Assembly: GCA_036271555.1 (NCBI GenBank)
Contig: DATBAK010000005.1
Location: 58,968 to 122,967 of the forward strand
Reading direction: 5' to 3'
DNA: 64,000 bases
Origin: Acidimicrobiia bacterium
Lineage (GTDB): Bacteria > Actinomycetota > Acidimicrobiia > IMCC26256 > PALSA-610
Shown: positions 34,085 to 42,054 of the stretch, one piece after another
How positions within the stretch are numbered: the first letter of the stretch is position 1
Layout: each line of letters opens with the position of its first letter
Notes under the pieces: model-generated
What the model was told of the DNA's origin: nothing
The model's input: the letters and a program-made list of their open reading frames with translations, nothing else
Databases searched by the model: none
Position numbers and translations under genes: made by a program

Positions 34085-34840
34085 TCAGGCGGTCGCACCA
34101 CCGTCGACGACGTAGGCCGCGCCGGTGATCATCGCGGCGTCGGCCGACGCGAGGAACGCGATCACCCCCGCGATCTCCTCGGGCTCCGACTTGCGCTTGA
34201 TGATCGACCCGGCGCGACCGAAGAGGGAGAAGTCGGCGTCGTCCGGGATCTTCATCGCGCCGAGAAACGCCGTGTCGACACTGCTCGGGCACACGCAGTT
34301 CACGCGCAGTCCTTGGCGGCCGAACTCGACCGCGAGCGATTTCGTCAGCATCACGACGCCACCCTTCGACGCGCAGTACGCCGCGTTGTACGGCGTGGCG
34401 CGCAGGCCGGCGACCGACGCCATGTTCACGATCACGCCGTCGCCCTGCGCGAGCAGTGGCTCCAACGCGGCTTGGCACATCAGGAACGTGCCCGTGAGAT
34501 TCACCGCGATCGTGCGGTTCCAGTCGTCGAGCGGCAAGGTGCGCGTCGATGCCATGGCACCGACACCCGCGATGTTCGCGAGTATGTGCAACCCGCCGAA
34601 CGTGTCGACGGCGTGCGCGACCGCGGCCGTCACCGACGCGGGATCGGCCACGTCGCACGGCACGGCAGACGCGTTGCCGCCGGCGGTTGCGATCGAGTCG
34701 ACGGTCTGGACCGCCGCGCTCAGGTCGACGTCGGCGCACACGACCGCGGCGCCCTCGGCCGCGAATCGCTGCGCGGTGGCACGCCCGATCCCGCCCCCGG
34801 CGCCGGTCACCAGCGCTACCCGTTCCTCGAATCGCAGCAT
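34085..34840 (-). CDS. Short-chain dehydrogenase/reductase
   Basis: A 251-residue SDR with TGAGGGIG near residue 13, LANIAGVGA in place of NNAG, the catalytic Ser in MASVAGL, and Tyr-x3-Lys in YCASK. The closing GAAYVVDGGATA is typical of the FabG/3-hydroxyacyl or alcohol dehydrogenase group. It follows an enoyl-CoA hydratase on the same strand after nine bases, so the pair may carry out consecutive hydration and oxidation steps. Confidence 0.87.
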   Translation of the reverse strand: MLRFEERVALVTGAGGGIGRATAQRFAAEGAAVVCADVDLSAAVQTVDSIATAGGNASAVPCDVADPASVTAAVAHAVDTFGGLHILANIAGVGAMASTRTLPLDDWNRTIAVNLTGTFLMCQAALEPLLAQGDGVIVNMASVAGLRATPYNAAYCASKGGVVMLTKSLAVEFGRQGLRVNCVCPSSVDTAFLGAMKIPDDADFSLFGRAGSIIKRKSEPEEIAGVIAFLASADAAMITGAAYVVDGGATA

Positions 34841-34849
34841 GAGCCGAGC

Positions 34850-35656
34850 CTAGGAAATCTGGCTGCGACCGCGTTCGAGGATGCCGGCGCGCTTGGCCTC
34901 GATCGCGGCCGGGTCGAAGCCCGCGCCCTCCCACTCGCGCGACACGAGATCCTCGATCCTCCACGCCTCCGCGACGGTGGTCTCCGAGCTCTCGTGGTAC
35001 GTCGCGAGCATGCGCCGCACCGCGTGCTGGTCGATCGAGATCGAATCGGTCGCGACCGTGCGGCAGAACGGCAGCAACTCCTCGTGCGGCACGACGTGGT
35101 TCACGAGTCCCCACTCGTACGCCTGCTGTGCGTCGATGAAGTTGCCGGTGACGCTCATCTCCCGAGCGCGCGCGACGCCGATGCGCTGCGCGAGCAGCAC
35201 GGTCAGACCCCAGCCGGGCATCACGCCGACGCGCGCGTGCGTGTCGGCGAAGCGCGCGCGGTCCGACGCGATGAGGAAGTCGCACGCGAGCGCGACCTCG
35301 AAGCCACCGGTCACCGCGACGCCGTTGATCGCGCCGATCAGGAGCTTCGAGCGCGGCGGCAGCGCGCCCTTCGTGGGAAGGCGGCCGTCGGCGTCGCGCG
35401 CGCCCATGTCGGCGAAGCCCTCGCCTGCCGCGCGGGTCGCACCCGAGCCGAACTCCTTGAGGTCGACACCAGCAGAGAAGGCGGGGTCGGTTCCGGTGAG
35501 GATCATCACGTCGACGTTGTCGTCGTGCTCGCACGCGTTCACCGCCGCCGGCAGCTGCTTGCGGACCGCGCGGTTCAGCGCGTTGCGCGCCTCGGGACGG
35601 TTGATCGTGATCGTCGCGATGCGGTCACTGATGTCGACGAGCACTTCGGAACTCAT
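34850..35656 (-). CDS. Enoyl-CoA hydratase/isomerase family protein
   Basis: A 268-residue crotonase-fold protein. The N-terminal strand ATITINRPEARNALN, the oxyanion-hole segment TGTDPAFSAGVDLKEFG, and the second oxyanion turn AINGVAVTGGFEVALACD are all present. The first catalytic Glu of classical hydratases would lie just after GGFE, and the second near ARVGVMPGWGL, where Met/Pro replace a Glu, so it might be an isomerase or a hydrolase-like member. A GGAGGG ribosome site precedes the ATG at 35656. First gene of an operon with the SDR. Confidence 0.87.
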   Translation of the reverse strand: MSSEVLVDISDRIATITINRPEARNALNRAVRKQLPAAVNACEHDDNVDVMILTGTDPAFSAGVDLKEFGSGATRAAGEGFADMGARDADGRLPTKGALPPRSKLLIGAINGVAVTGGFEVALACDFLIASDRARFADTHARVGVMPGWGLTVLLAQRIGVARAREMSVTGNFIDAQQAYEWGLVNHVVPHEELLPFCRTVATDSISIDQHAVRRMLATYHESSETTVAEAWRIEDLVSREWEGAGFDPAAIEAKRAGILERGRSQIS

Positions 35657-35737
35657 GCGGCTACGCCCTCCGGATTCACTATCACGATGATCCCCAGCCT
35701 CCGGCAGCCGTCGGCCTGCGCCGGGCTCGCAAGGCAT

Positions 35738-36262
35738 TCACTCCAGGTAGACGATCTCGCCCTCGGAGAGATCGATGACGGCTTGTGCGGCGATGTGCAG
35801 CGCGGAGTGCAGCACCTCGAACCGCTCGGTCTCCGGGTCGGAGTCGGTCGCGTCGTCCGGCGCGGCCACGTCACCCGCGTCGGTGAGGCCCGCGAGCGCG
35901 GCGTCCCAGTCGGTGCGCTCGGCGGCGACGCGCAGCCGCATCACCGGCGCCTGCAACAGCGCGCGCGTGAGGTCCTGCACGATCGTGACCACGACGTCGG
36001 TGCTGGTGCGCACGCCCGGCGTCGCGAGCAGGTGCAGCGCCTGGAGCTTGCGCATCGCGAGCGCGGCGACCATCGACGGCTCCGACATCTCGCGCACGAC
36101 CTTCTCGCTGTCGACCGCGGCGAGGTCGAGCGCCACCGAGCTCGGCACGTCGAACCACTCCTTGAGCGTCTCGAACAGCTCGGCCGTCACCTCACCGAGC
36201 GCGAGCAGCTCGGGTGGCTTCTCTCGGGCATCGAATCGCTCGTCGTCGGGTCGGCTCGCCAT
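35738..36262 (-). CDS. Protein of unknown function
   Basis: A 174-residue, acidic, probably all-helical soluble protein (LLALGEVTAELFETLKEWFD, MRKLQALHLLATPG, IVQDLTRALLQAPVMRLRVA). There is no signal peptide, membrane helix or recognised motif. It is 21 bases upstream of, and in the same direction as, the end of the alcohol dehydrogenase gene, suggesting a shared transcript. Third-position GC supports coding. Confidence 0.6.
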   Translation of the reverse strand: MASRPDDERFDAREKPPELLALGEVTAELFETLKEWFDVPSSVALDLAAVDSEKVVREMSEPSMVAALAMRKLQALHLLATPGVRTSTDVVVTIVQDLTRALLQAPVMRLRVAAERTDWDAALAGLTDAGDVAAPDDATDSDPETERFEVLHSALHIAAQAVIDLSEGEIVYLE

Positions 36263-36283
36263 GCCGCCATGCTGCTCGCGCCG

Positions 36284-37516
36284 TCAGCGGAAGTCGAACG
36301 CGACCTTGATCGCCCCGCTGTCGTCCTGGGTCGCGAGCGCAACGAACGCATCGCGCCAGTCCTCGAGGTGGAAGCGGTGCGTGAGCATGCCGGTCAGGTC
36401 GACCCGGCCGTCGCGTACGAGCTCGAGGTAGTGGTCGATGCCGTGCTTGCGTACGCCGTCGACCTCTTCGAACCCGAACGCGTTGCTCCCGACGTACGAG
36501 ATCTCCTTGAAGTACAGCGGCGTGTCCTCCCAGAGGGTCGGACCGTGGACGCCCGCCTTCACGAGCGTGCCGCGCGCCTTGAGCACGCGCACCGCGACCT
36601 CGAACGTCTCGCGCTTGCCGACGGTGTCGTACACGACGTCGATCGCGCCGGGGTACGCCATCGGCTTCCCGTCACTCGGCACGAGCACGCCGCCCGACCA
36701 CGCGGCTGCCTCTTCGATCACTGTGATGGCGGGCTCGTGACCGATCACGGTCGCGCCGAGCTTGCGCGCGAGCTCGGCCTGCGCTTCGAAGCGCGCGACG
36801 ACGAGCACCTCGACGTCGGGGTACAGCGCGCGCAGGATCGCGGTCGCGCAGGTACCGAGTGCGCCGGCGCCGTACACCATCACCTTGCCGCCGGGTGTGG
36901 GTGGGTGGCGCGTGATCGCGTGCAACGACACCGCGAACGGGTCGGCGAACACCGCGAGCTCGTCGGGCACGGAGTCCGGCACCTTGAAGAGCATCGAGTC
37001 GTGCGCGGGCATGAGGTCCGCGTAGCCGCCGGTGGCGTCCTTCGCGGTGCCGGTGTGGATACCGGGCGAGATCGGTCCGACGGAGAAGTTCCAGCACAGG
37101 CTGAAGTCGCCGATCTGGCATGCGGGGCAGATCGGGTCGACGCCGCGCGGTCCGCACGACAGCCACGGGTTCAACACCACTCGGTCCCCGACCGCGAGGC
37201 CTTCCGTTTCGGGACCGAGCGCGACGACGTCGGCGACGACCTCGTGCCCGAGCACCTGCGGCAGCGAGAAGAACCCCTTCATCGGGTTGTCGGGGTTGCC
37301 GACCTCGTTGCCCCAGTCCATGAACACCTGCTTGGAGTCCGAGCCGCAGATGCCGGTGAGCCGGGGCTTCGTGACCACCCAGTCGGGCCGGAGGAACGGC
37401 GGATCGTCGAGGTCGACGAGCCTCATCGGCGTGTGCGCGAGGTTGCGCAGGAGCTGGTTGTCCTCCTGCGGCTCGGGCTGCGGGTCGGGCTTGACCCCGT
37501 AGAGCAGTGCTCGCAT
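36284..37516 (-). CDS. Zinc-dependent alcohol dehydrogenase (MDR superfamily)
   Basis: A 410-residue medium-chain dehydrogenase. Catalytic zinc ligands are Cys in GICGSDSKQ and GHE in VLGHEVVAD. A structural-zinc-like cluster is present in CPACQIGDFSLC, shorter than the classical four-Cys lobe. The NAD(P)-binding turn is VYGAGALGTCATAIL. An insert of about 40 residues (NPDNPMKGFFSLPQ and neighbours) lies before the GHE motif. The ATG is at 37516. Divergent from the PI-PLC-like gene; the alcohol substrate is unknown. Confidence 0.87.
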   Translation of the reverse strand: MRALLYGVKPDPQPEPQEDNQLLRNLAHTPMRLVDLDDPPFLRPDWVVTKPRLTGICGSDSKQVFMDWGNEVGNPDNPMKGFFSLPQVLGHEVVADVVALGPETEGLAVGDRVVLNPWLSCGPRGVDPICPACQIGDFSLCWNFSVGPISPGIHTGTAKDATGGYADLMPAHDSMLFKVPDSVPDELAVFADPFAVSLHAITRHPPTPGGKVMVYGAGALGTCATAILRALYPDVEVLVVARFEAQAELARKLGATVIGHEPAITVIEEAAAWSGGVLVPSDGKPMAYPGAIDVVYDTVGKRETFEVAVRVLKARGTLVKAGVHGPTLWEDTPLYFKEISYVGSNAFGFEEVDGVRKHGIDHYLELVRDGRVDLTGMLTHRFHLEDWRDAFVALATQDDSGAIKVAFDFR

Positions 37517-37600
37517 CGGTCCCCCTCGAGACGGTCGCCCGCAGCGTAGAGAACCCTGACGCCGGTGTCAGATGCGGCGCACGTGCGAAGCTGCGAGCCG

Positions 37601-38827
37601 ATGCGTTGGGAGCGCAGGGTTGGGGTGGTGTGTGTCGCGGCGGCGGTCGTGCTCGCCGCGTGCTCGAGCGCGTCGAAACACGAGTCGACCCCGTCGACGA
37701 CCGCACCCGCGAACTGCGCGGGCTGGGACGGTGGATCCTCGGGTGTCGCGACGGGTGATGCGACGACGGCCGCCGACCGGTGCCTGCGCCTCAACCAGGT
37801 GCAGGTGGTCGGAACGCACAACAGCTATCACTTCCGCGACGAGCCGAGCATCTTCGACACGATCAAGTCGTTCGACAAGGCGCTCGCGGATTCGATCGAC
37901 TACACGCACCCCGTGCTGCCGACGCAGTTCTCACGGGAGGGCGTGCGCCAGATCGAGCTCGACGTTTTCGCGGATCCGAACGGCGGCCGCTACGCGAAGC
38001 CGAAGCTGCGCGAGCTCATCGATCACGTGACGACGCCGATTCCCGGAATGAGCAAGCCCGGGTTCAAGGTGCTGCACGCGTCCGACTCGGACTTCAACAG
38101 CAACTGCCTCACGTTCATCGCGTGCCTCGACGCGGTGAAGGGCTGGTCCGACGCGCACCGAACGCACCTCCCGATCGCGATCCTCGTCGAGGCGAAGGAC
38201 GACCCCACGGTCGATCCGCTGAAGATGGGATTCGTGCAGCCTCCGCCGCTCACGACCTCCGACTTCGACGCGCTCGACGCCGAGATTCGTTCCGTGTTCA
38301 AGCCTTCCGACCTCATCACGCCCGACGACGTGCGCGGCACGCACGCGACGTTGGAGGAAGCCGTCAAGGCCGGCGGCGCATGGCCGACGCTCGGCGCGGC
38401 GCGCGGCAAGGTGCTCTTCCTGCTCGACCAGTCGGGGCAGCGCGAGCGCTACATCAAGGGGCACCCGAGCCTGAAGGGACGCGTCATCTTCACCAACGCG
38501 ACGCCGGGTGAGCCCGACGCCGCCTTCGTCGAGATGAACGATCCGACGGGCGCGAACCAGGCGAAGATCCAGGAGCTCGTGCGCGAGGGCTACATCGTGC
38601 GCACCCGTTCCGATGCCGACACGGTCGAGGCCCGCGCCGACGACACGAAGACGCGGGACCTCGCGATCTCGAGCGGCGCGCAGTACGTGAGCACCGACTA
38701 CCCCGCGCCGGACAAGGCGCCGTTCCCCGGCGGCTTCGAAGTCACGTTGCCGGGCAACCGACCGTGGCGCTGCGACCCCGTGAACACCGGGCCGGCGTGC
38801 AACTCGGCGGTCCTCGACACCCGCTGA
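37601..38827 (+). CDS. Lipoprotein of the Ca2+-dependent PI-PLC-like family
   Basis: A 408-residue exported protein. The signal peptide MRWERRVGVVCVAAAVVLA ends in the lipobox LAAC (Cys 21). The catalytic barrel begins with VVGTHNSYHF, whose His matches the first catalytic His of PI-specific phospholipase C-like enzymes. It continues with QIELDVFAD (Glu and Asp for Ca2+) and VLHASDSDFNS (second His), then LFLLDQSG and VSTDYPAP. Family members cleave phosphatidylinositol or related glycolipids outside the cell; that activity is inferred. The ATG at 37601 is preferred to an earlier in-frame ATG because it places the basic n-region correctly. Confidence 0.82.
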   Translation: MRWERRVGVVCVAAAVVLAACSSASKHESTPSTTAPANCAGWDGGSSGVATGDATTAADRCLRLNQVQVVGTHNSYHFRDEPSIFDTIKSFDKALADSIDYTHPVLPTQFSREGVRQIELDVFADPNGGRYAKPKLRELIDHVTTPIPGMSKPGFKVLHASDSDFNSNCLTFIACLDAVKGWSDAHRTHLPIAILVEAKDDPTVDPLKMGFVQPPPLTTSDFDALDAEIRSVFKPSDLITPDDVRGTHATLEEAVKAGGAWPTLGAARGKVLFLLDQSGQRERYIKGHPSLKGRVIFTNATPGEPDAAFVEMNDPTGANQAKIQELVREGYIVRTRSDADTVEARADDTKTRDLAISSGAQYVSTDYPAPDKAPFPGGFEVTLPGNRPWRCDPVNTGPACNSAVLDTR

Positions 38828-38831
38828 CTCC

Positions 38832-38867
38832 GGTCGCGCTCGCTGCGCTCGCCGCTCCGTGACGCGG
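38832..38867 (+). repeat. Dispersed 36-bp repeat, full copy
   Basis: GGTCGCGCTCGCTGCGCTCG followed by CCGCTCCGTGACGCGG, identical over 36 of 36 bases to the copy at 48513-48548. It starts five bases after the PI-PLC-like stop codon. A further GC-rich stretch to about 38910 (TGGGAGCA, CTGCTCGCTCCGCTCGCG) fills the rest of the gap before the MFS gene. Confidence 0.85.
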
Positions 38868-38929
38868 CTGGGAGCAGCCGAGGGGGCGCCCCTGCTCGCT
38901 CCGCTCGCGGCCTGAGCCGCTCACGGTTG

Positions 38930-40219
38930 CTAGTCCGCGGGCGCCTGGAGCGGGAAGCGCGGATGCTCGGGTTCCAGCAATCGGGCGCGCTGCACGAGGA
39001 CCACGCCGAGCGCGCCGGCCGCGGTCGCGGCGCCCGCGACCCCGAGCCCGACGCGCGGGCTCCACTGCCCGCACACCCAGCCGACGAACGGTCCGCCGAT
39101 CACGGTGACGCCGAGCGTGAGCGCGCTGTAGATCGCCATCACCCGGCCGCGAACGTGCGGCTCCGACCAGAGCTGCATGTGACCGTTTGCGGTCGACCCG
39201 AAGAACACCGCGAGCGCGCCGACCGGAACCAGCGCGACCTCGACGCCCGCCTGCGACGGCCACGACGCGCACACGAGCAGCGCGATGCCGAGCAGCGCGG
39301 CCGCACCGACGACCGTGCTCGACGTCGGTCGCGCGCGGTGCGCGGCGGTGAGCGCGCCGACGACGGTGCCGCAGCCGAGCATCGCCATGAGCAGACCCGC
39401 GAGTCCCGCGCCGCCGTGAAAGGAGTCGCTCGCGAGCAGCGTCATGAACGTCGGGAAGTTGTAGACGAGCGTGCCGACGATCGCGACGAGCACGATCGTC
39501 GCCCGGATCTCGGTGACACCCCACGCGTAGCGCAGGCCGTCGCGCACGCGCGGGCGTTCGTGGTGACGCATCGCCGGACGCAGCTCGTGCGGCCGCATCG
39601 CGAGCAGCGCGACGACGACCGCGACGAACGATGCCGCGTTCACGAAGAAGACCCACGCAGTGCCGACGGTCGCGATCAGCAGACCCGCGATCGCGGGTCC
39701 GGTGATGCGCGCCGAGTTCATCACCGCGCTGTTGAGCGCGATCGCGTTCGCGAGCCGGTCGCGCCCGACCATCTCCTCGACGAACGCGTGCTGCGTCGGC
39801 TCGTCGACCACGGTCACGAGCCCGAGCGCGATCGCGAGTCCGAACACCATCCACGTTTGCACGACGCCCGTGAGGACGATGAGCCAGAGCGCGATCGCGA
39901 GGAACGCGGCGAGCGTCTGCGTGATCAACAGCACCTTGCGGCGGTCGAAGCGGTCGGCGATCGTGCCGCCCCAGAGGCCGAACACGAGGACCGGCGCGAA
40001 GCGGCAGGCGAACGTCGCGCCGACGGCCGTGCCGCTGTGCGTCAGCGTGAGGACGAGCCACGCCTCCGCCATCGTCTGCATCCACCCGCCGACGTGCGAG
40101 ATGACGTTGCCGGTGAAGTAGAGGCGGTAGTTGTGCGTGTCGAGCGAGCCGAACGTCCGCCGGATCCCGGCTCGCAGCGCGCCGGGAGTGGCGTCCTGCT
40201 CCTGGCTGCCCGCGGTCAT
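38930..40219 (-). CDS. MFS transporter, EntS/MFS_3-like exporter
   Basis: A 429-residue 12-helix membrane protein. The N-terminal motif NYRLYFTGNVISHVGGWMQ and the loop GGTIADRFDRRKVL (motif A of the major facilitator family) are typical of the MFS_3 drug/siderophore exporters. VTVVDEPTQHAFVEEMVGRD follows helix 4, also characteristic. Substrate unknown. It stands alone, in opposite orientation to the PI-PLC-like gene upstream in coordinates. Confidence 0.87.
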   Translation of the reverse strand: MTAGSQEQDATPGALRAGIRRTFGSLDTHNYRLYFTGNVISHVGGWMQTMAEAWLVLTLTHSGTAVGATFACRFAPVLVFGLWGGTIADRFDRRKVLLITQTLAAFLAIALWLIVLTGVVQTWMVFGLAIALGLVTVVDEPTQHAFVEEMVGRDRLANAIALNSAVMNSARITGPAIAGLLIATVGTAWVFFVNAASFVAVVVALLAMRPHELRPAMRHHERPRVRDGLRYAWGVTEIRATIVLVAIVGTLVYNFPTFMTLLASDSFHGGAGLAGLLMAMLGCGTVVGALTAAHRARPTSSTVVGAAALLGIALLVCASWPSQAGVEVALVPVGALAVFFGSTANGHMQLWSEPHVRGRVMAIYSALTLGVTVIGGPFVGWVCGQWSPRVGLGVAGAATAAGALGVVLVQRARLLEPEHPRFPLQAPAD

Positions 40220-40281
40220 GAGCTCCGAACGCTACCGGCCCCTCCGGCGGCGTCCGTCCGAGATGTGGCGAGTGACGCCCG

Positions 40282-40839
40282 TCAGTCGGGCGCGCCGCCG
40301 ACGGCGATCAACGCCGGGCCGGTGTAGTGCTCTCGATCCTCGGTGAGGTAGCGGTATCCCCACGCGACGGCGGCGCTCGGGAGACCGAGCGCCGCGACGA
40401 CGTCCTGATGACGCTCGCTCGCGAACACGTACTCCTTGGCGAACGCGGTCTGCACCTGCGCGACGTCGCCGCGGCCCACGGCGGCGACGAGCGCCGCGGC
40501 GTCGAGGGCGGTCCCGTCCTCGAACGGCGCCTCGCCTGCCCCGAGGTCCACGTCGCCGAACATCGCCATGGGGTCCGGGATCCCGAGCTCACCGACCGGC
40601 TCACCGCTCGTGTGGACGGAGATCATGAGGACGTCGTCGTCGAACACGGTCGTCGTCAGCGCGACACACCCGAGCGCACCGGAGAGCGACGGGCCCGAGA
40701 GGTTGCCGGAGTCGTCCGCCTCGGAGAACACGACGACGACTCCGTCCGACTCCGCGAGATACGCAGGCCCGATGGCGACCTCGCGGACCTGATCGAGCTT
40801 CGTGCCGACGAGCGTCACGCTCGTGTACGAACTTCCCAC
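40282..40839 (-). CDS. Protein of unknown function
   Basis: A 185-residue soluble protein with mixed alpha/beta appearance (SVTLVGTKLDQVREVAIGPA, YLAESDGVVVVFSEADDSG, GYRYLTEDREHYTGPAL). I see no signal peptide and no recognised domain. The GTG at 40839 has AAGGAGGAG directly upstream, a strong ribosome site that fixes the start. It may be co-transcribed with the TIGR03086-like gene upstream (53 bases away, same strand). Confidence 0.65.
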   Translation of the reverse strand: MGSSYTSVTLVGTKLDQVREVAIGPAYLAESDGVVVVFSEADDSGNLSGPSLSGALGCVALTTTVFDDDVLMISVHTSGEPVGELGIPDPMAMFGDVDLGAGEAPFEDGTALDAAALVAAVGRGDVAQVQTAFAKEYVFASERHQDVVAALGLPSAAVAWGYRYLTEDREHYTGPALIAVGGAPD

Positions 40840-40892
40840 GACTCCTCCTTCACGACGACCGAAGGCATCGGCCGATCGCGTGGCGGACTTGA

Positions 40893-41441
40893 CTACGCCT
40901 CGCGCCCGAGGAAGGCGAGGACCTTCGTCTGCTCGTCGGCGCTCGCGGGCGGGTCGATTGCGGGGCCGAACGCCTGCGGCGCGCGCATCTTGTCGCCGAA
41001 CGCTTCGGCCTCTGCGCGCACGTTGGCGAGGTCGCCGGACGAGATGCTCTCGTCGAGACCGGCGGCGCGCGCGAGGTCCCAGCCGTGCACGACGAGATCC
41101 ATGCAGAGGAACTTGCCCACCGCGTCGTCGAAGCGCGAGCGACCGAACATGCCGTCGAACTCGGTCGCCGCGACCTTCGGGTCGTCGAGGCCCGCTTGGA
41201 TGCGGCCGCGCGCCGCGTTCCAGGCGCCGAGCGGATCCTCGTCGGCCGCGGGCAGCGCGCCCATCTCCTGACCGACGAACTTCAGGAACATGCCCTGCGT
41301 CGAGATCACGTGCTTGGCGACGTCGAGCGCGGTCCAGTCCGAGCACGGCGACCGCGCACTCCACTTGTCGTCCGGTACCGCCGCGATCTTGTCGGCGAAT
41401 GCCTGCGACAGGCGCGCGTACCGCTGCGAGATCTCCGACAC
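40893..41441 (-). CDS. TIGR03086/DinB-like maleylpyruvate isomerase-family protein
   Basis: A 182-residue four-helix-bundle protein. WSARSPCSDWTALDVAKHVI is the characteristic N-terminal motif of this actinobacterial family (thiol-dependent or metal-binding DinB relatives), and DLVVHGWDLARAAG gives the second His of the likely metal site. PQAFGPAIDPPA and LGREA close the protein as usual in the family. Mycothiol-related chemistry is known for some members and is not demonstrated here. A GTG with GGGAG at seven bases defines the start. Confidence 0.82.
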   Translation of the reverse strand: MSEISQRYARLSQAFADKIAAVPDDKWSARSPCSDWTALDVAKHVISTQGMFLKFVGQEMGALPAADEDPLGAWNAARGRIQAGLDDPKVAATEFDGMFGRSRFDDAVGKFLCMDLVVHGWDLARAAGLDESISSGDLANVRAEAEAFGDKMRAPQAFGPAIDPPASADEQTKVLAFLGREA

Positions 41442-41487
41442 GGTGGTGCTCCCTTCGGTCGTGGGTCTTCCCGACGATACTGAGAGG

Positions 41488-42054
41488 GTGGGACAGCAAC
41501 CGACGGACGACGACCCGGGCTGGCCGAGCGTCGCGCAGGTGTTGCGCGCGCTCACTCCCGGCTATCTCCAAATCGGCAGCCGCAAGGGCGACCAACTCAT
41601 CGCGTTGCGCTCGATCTTCGTCAGCTTCTCGGTGACGCTCGTTGCGTTCGCCGTCGTGCTGCAGCTCATCGGCAATCGCGGCCCGAACCACGTCCTGCCG
41701 TGGTTGTGGTTGCTCGCCGTCGCCGCCGGACTGAGCATCACGGCCATCGCGGTGCTGACGAAACCGCTCGACTGCTCGTCGGAGGCGAAGCTCGCGGTCG
41801 CCTACCGCAACCGCTTCTTCCTCACCATCGCGTCCTGCGAGTCGGTTGCGCTGTTCGGCTTCGTGTTCGCGTTCATCGGCGCGCCGACGTGGATCTACGA
41901 CCTCGGCGCCGCGTTCGCGCTCTCTCGCTTCTGGACGGTCGACCCGCCGACACCCCGACGGTTGCAACAGCACCAGGCCGCGCTCGCGACGTCGGGCTGC
42001 GAGTTGTCGCTCGTCGGCGCGTTGCGGCGAACGATCCCGCCTTCGCCGCGCTAA
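41488..42054 (+). CDS. Integral membrane protein of unknown function
   Basis: A 188-residue protein with four likely membrane helices (SIFVSFSVTLVAFAVVLQLI, LPWLWLLAVAAGLSITAIAV, FFLTIASCESVALFGFVFAF, and a weaker YDLGAAFALSRF). A hydrophilic N-terminus (PTDDDPGWPSVAQVLRALTP) precedes them. The start could be the GTG at 41488 or one at 41461. It converges on the topoisomerase A gene with a four-base overlap. No family recognised. Confidence 0.65.
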   Translation: MGQQPTDDDPGWPSVAQVLRALTPGYLQIGSRKGDQLIALRSIFVSFSVTLVAFAVVLQLIGNRGPNHVLPWLWLLAVAAGLSITAIAVLTKPLDCSSEAKLAVAYRNRFFLTIASCESVALFGFVFAFIGAPTWIYDLGAAFALSRFWTVDPPTPRRLQQHQAALATSGCELSLVGALRRTIPPSPR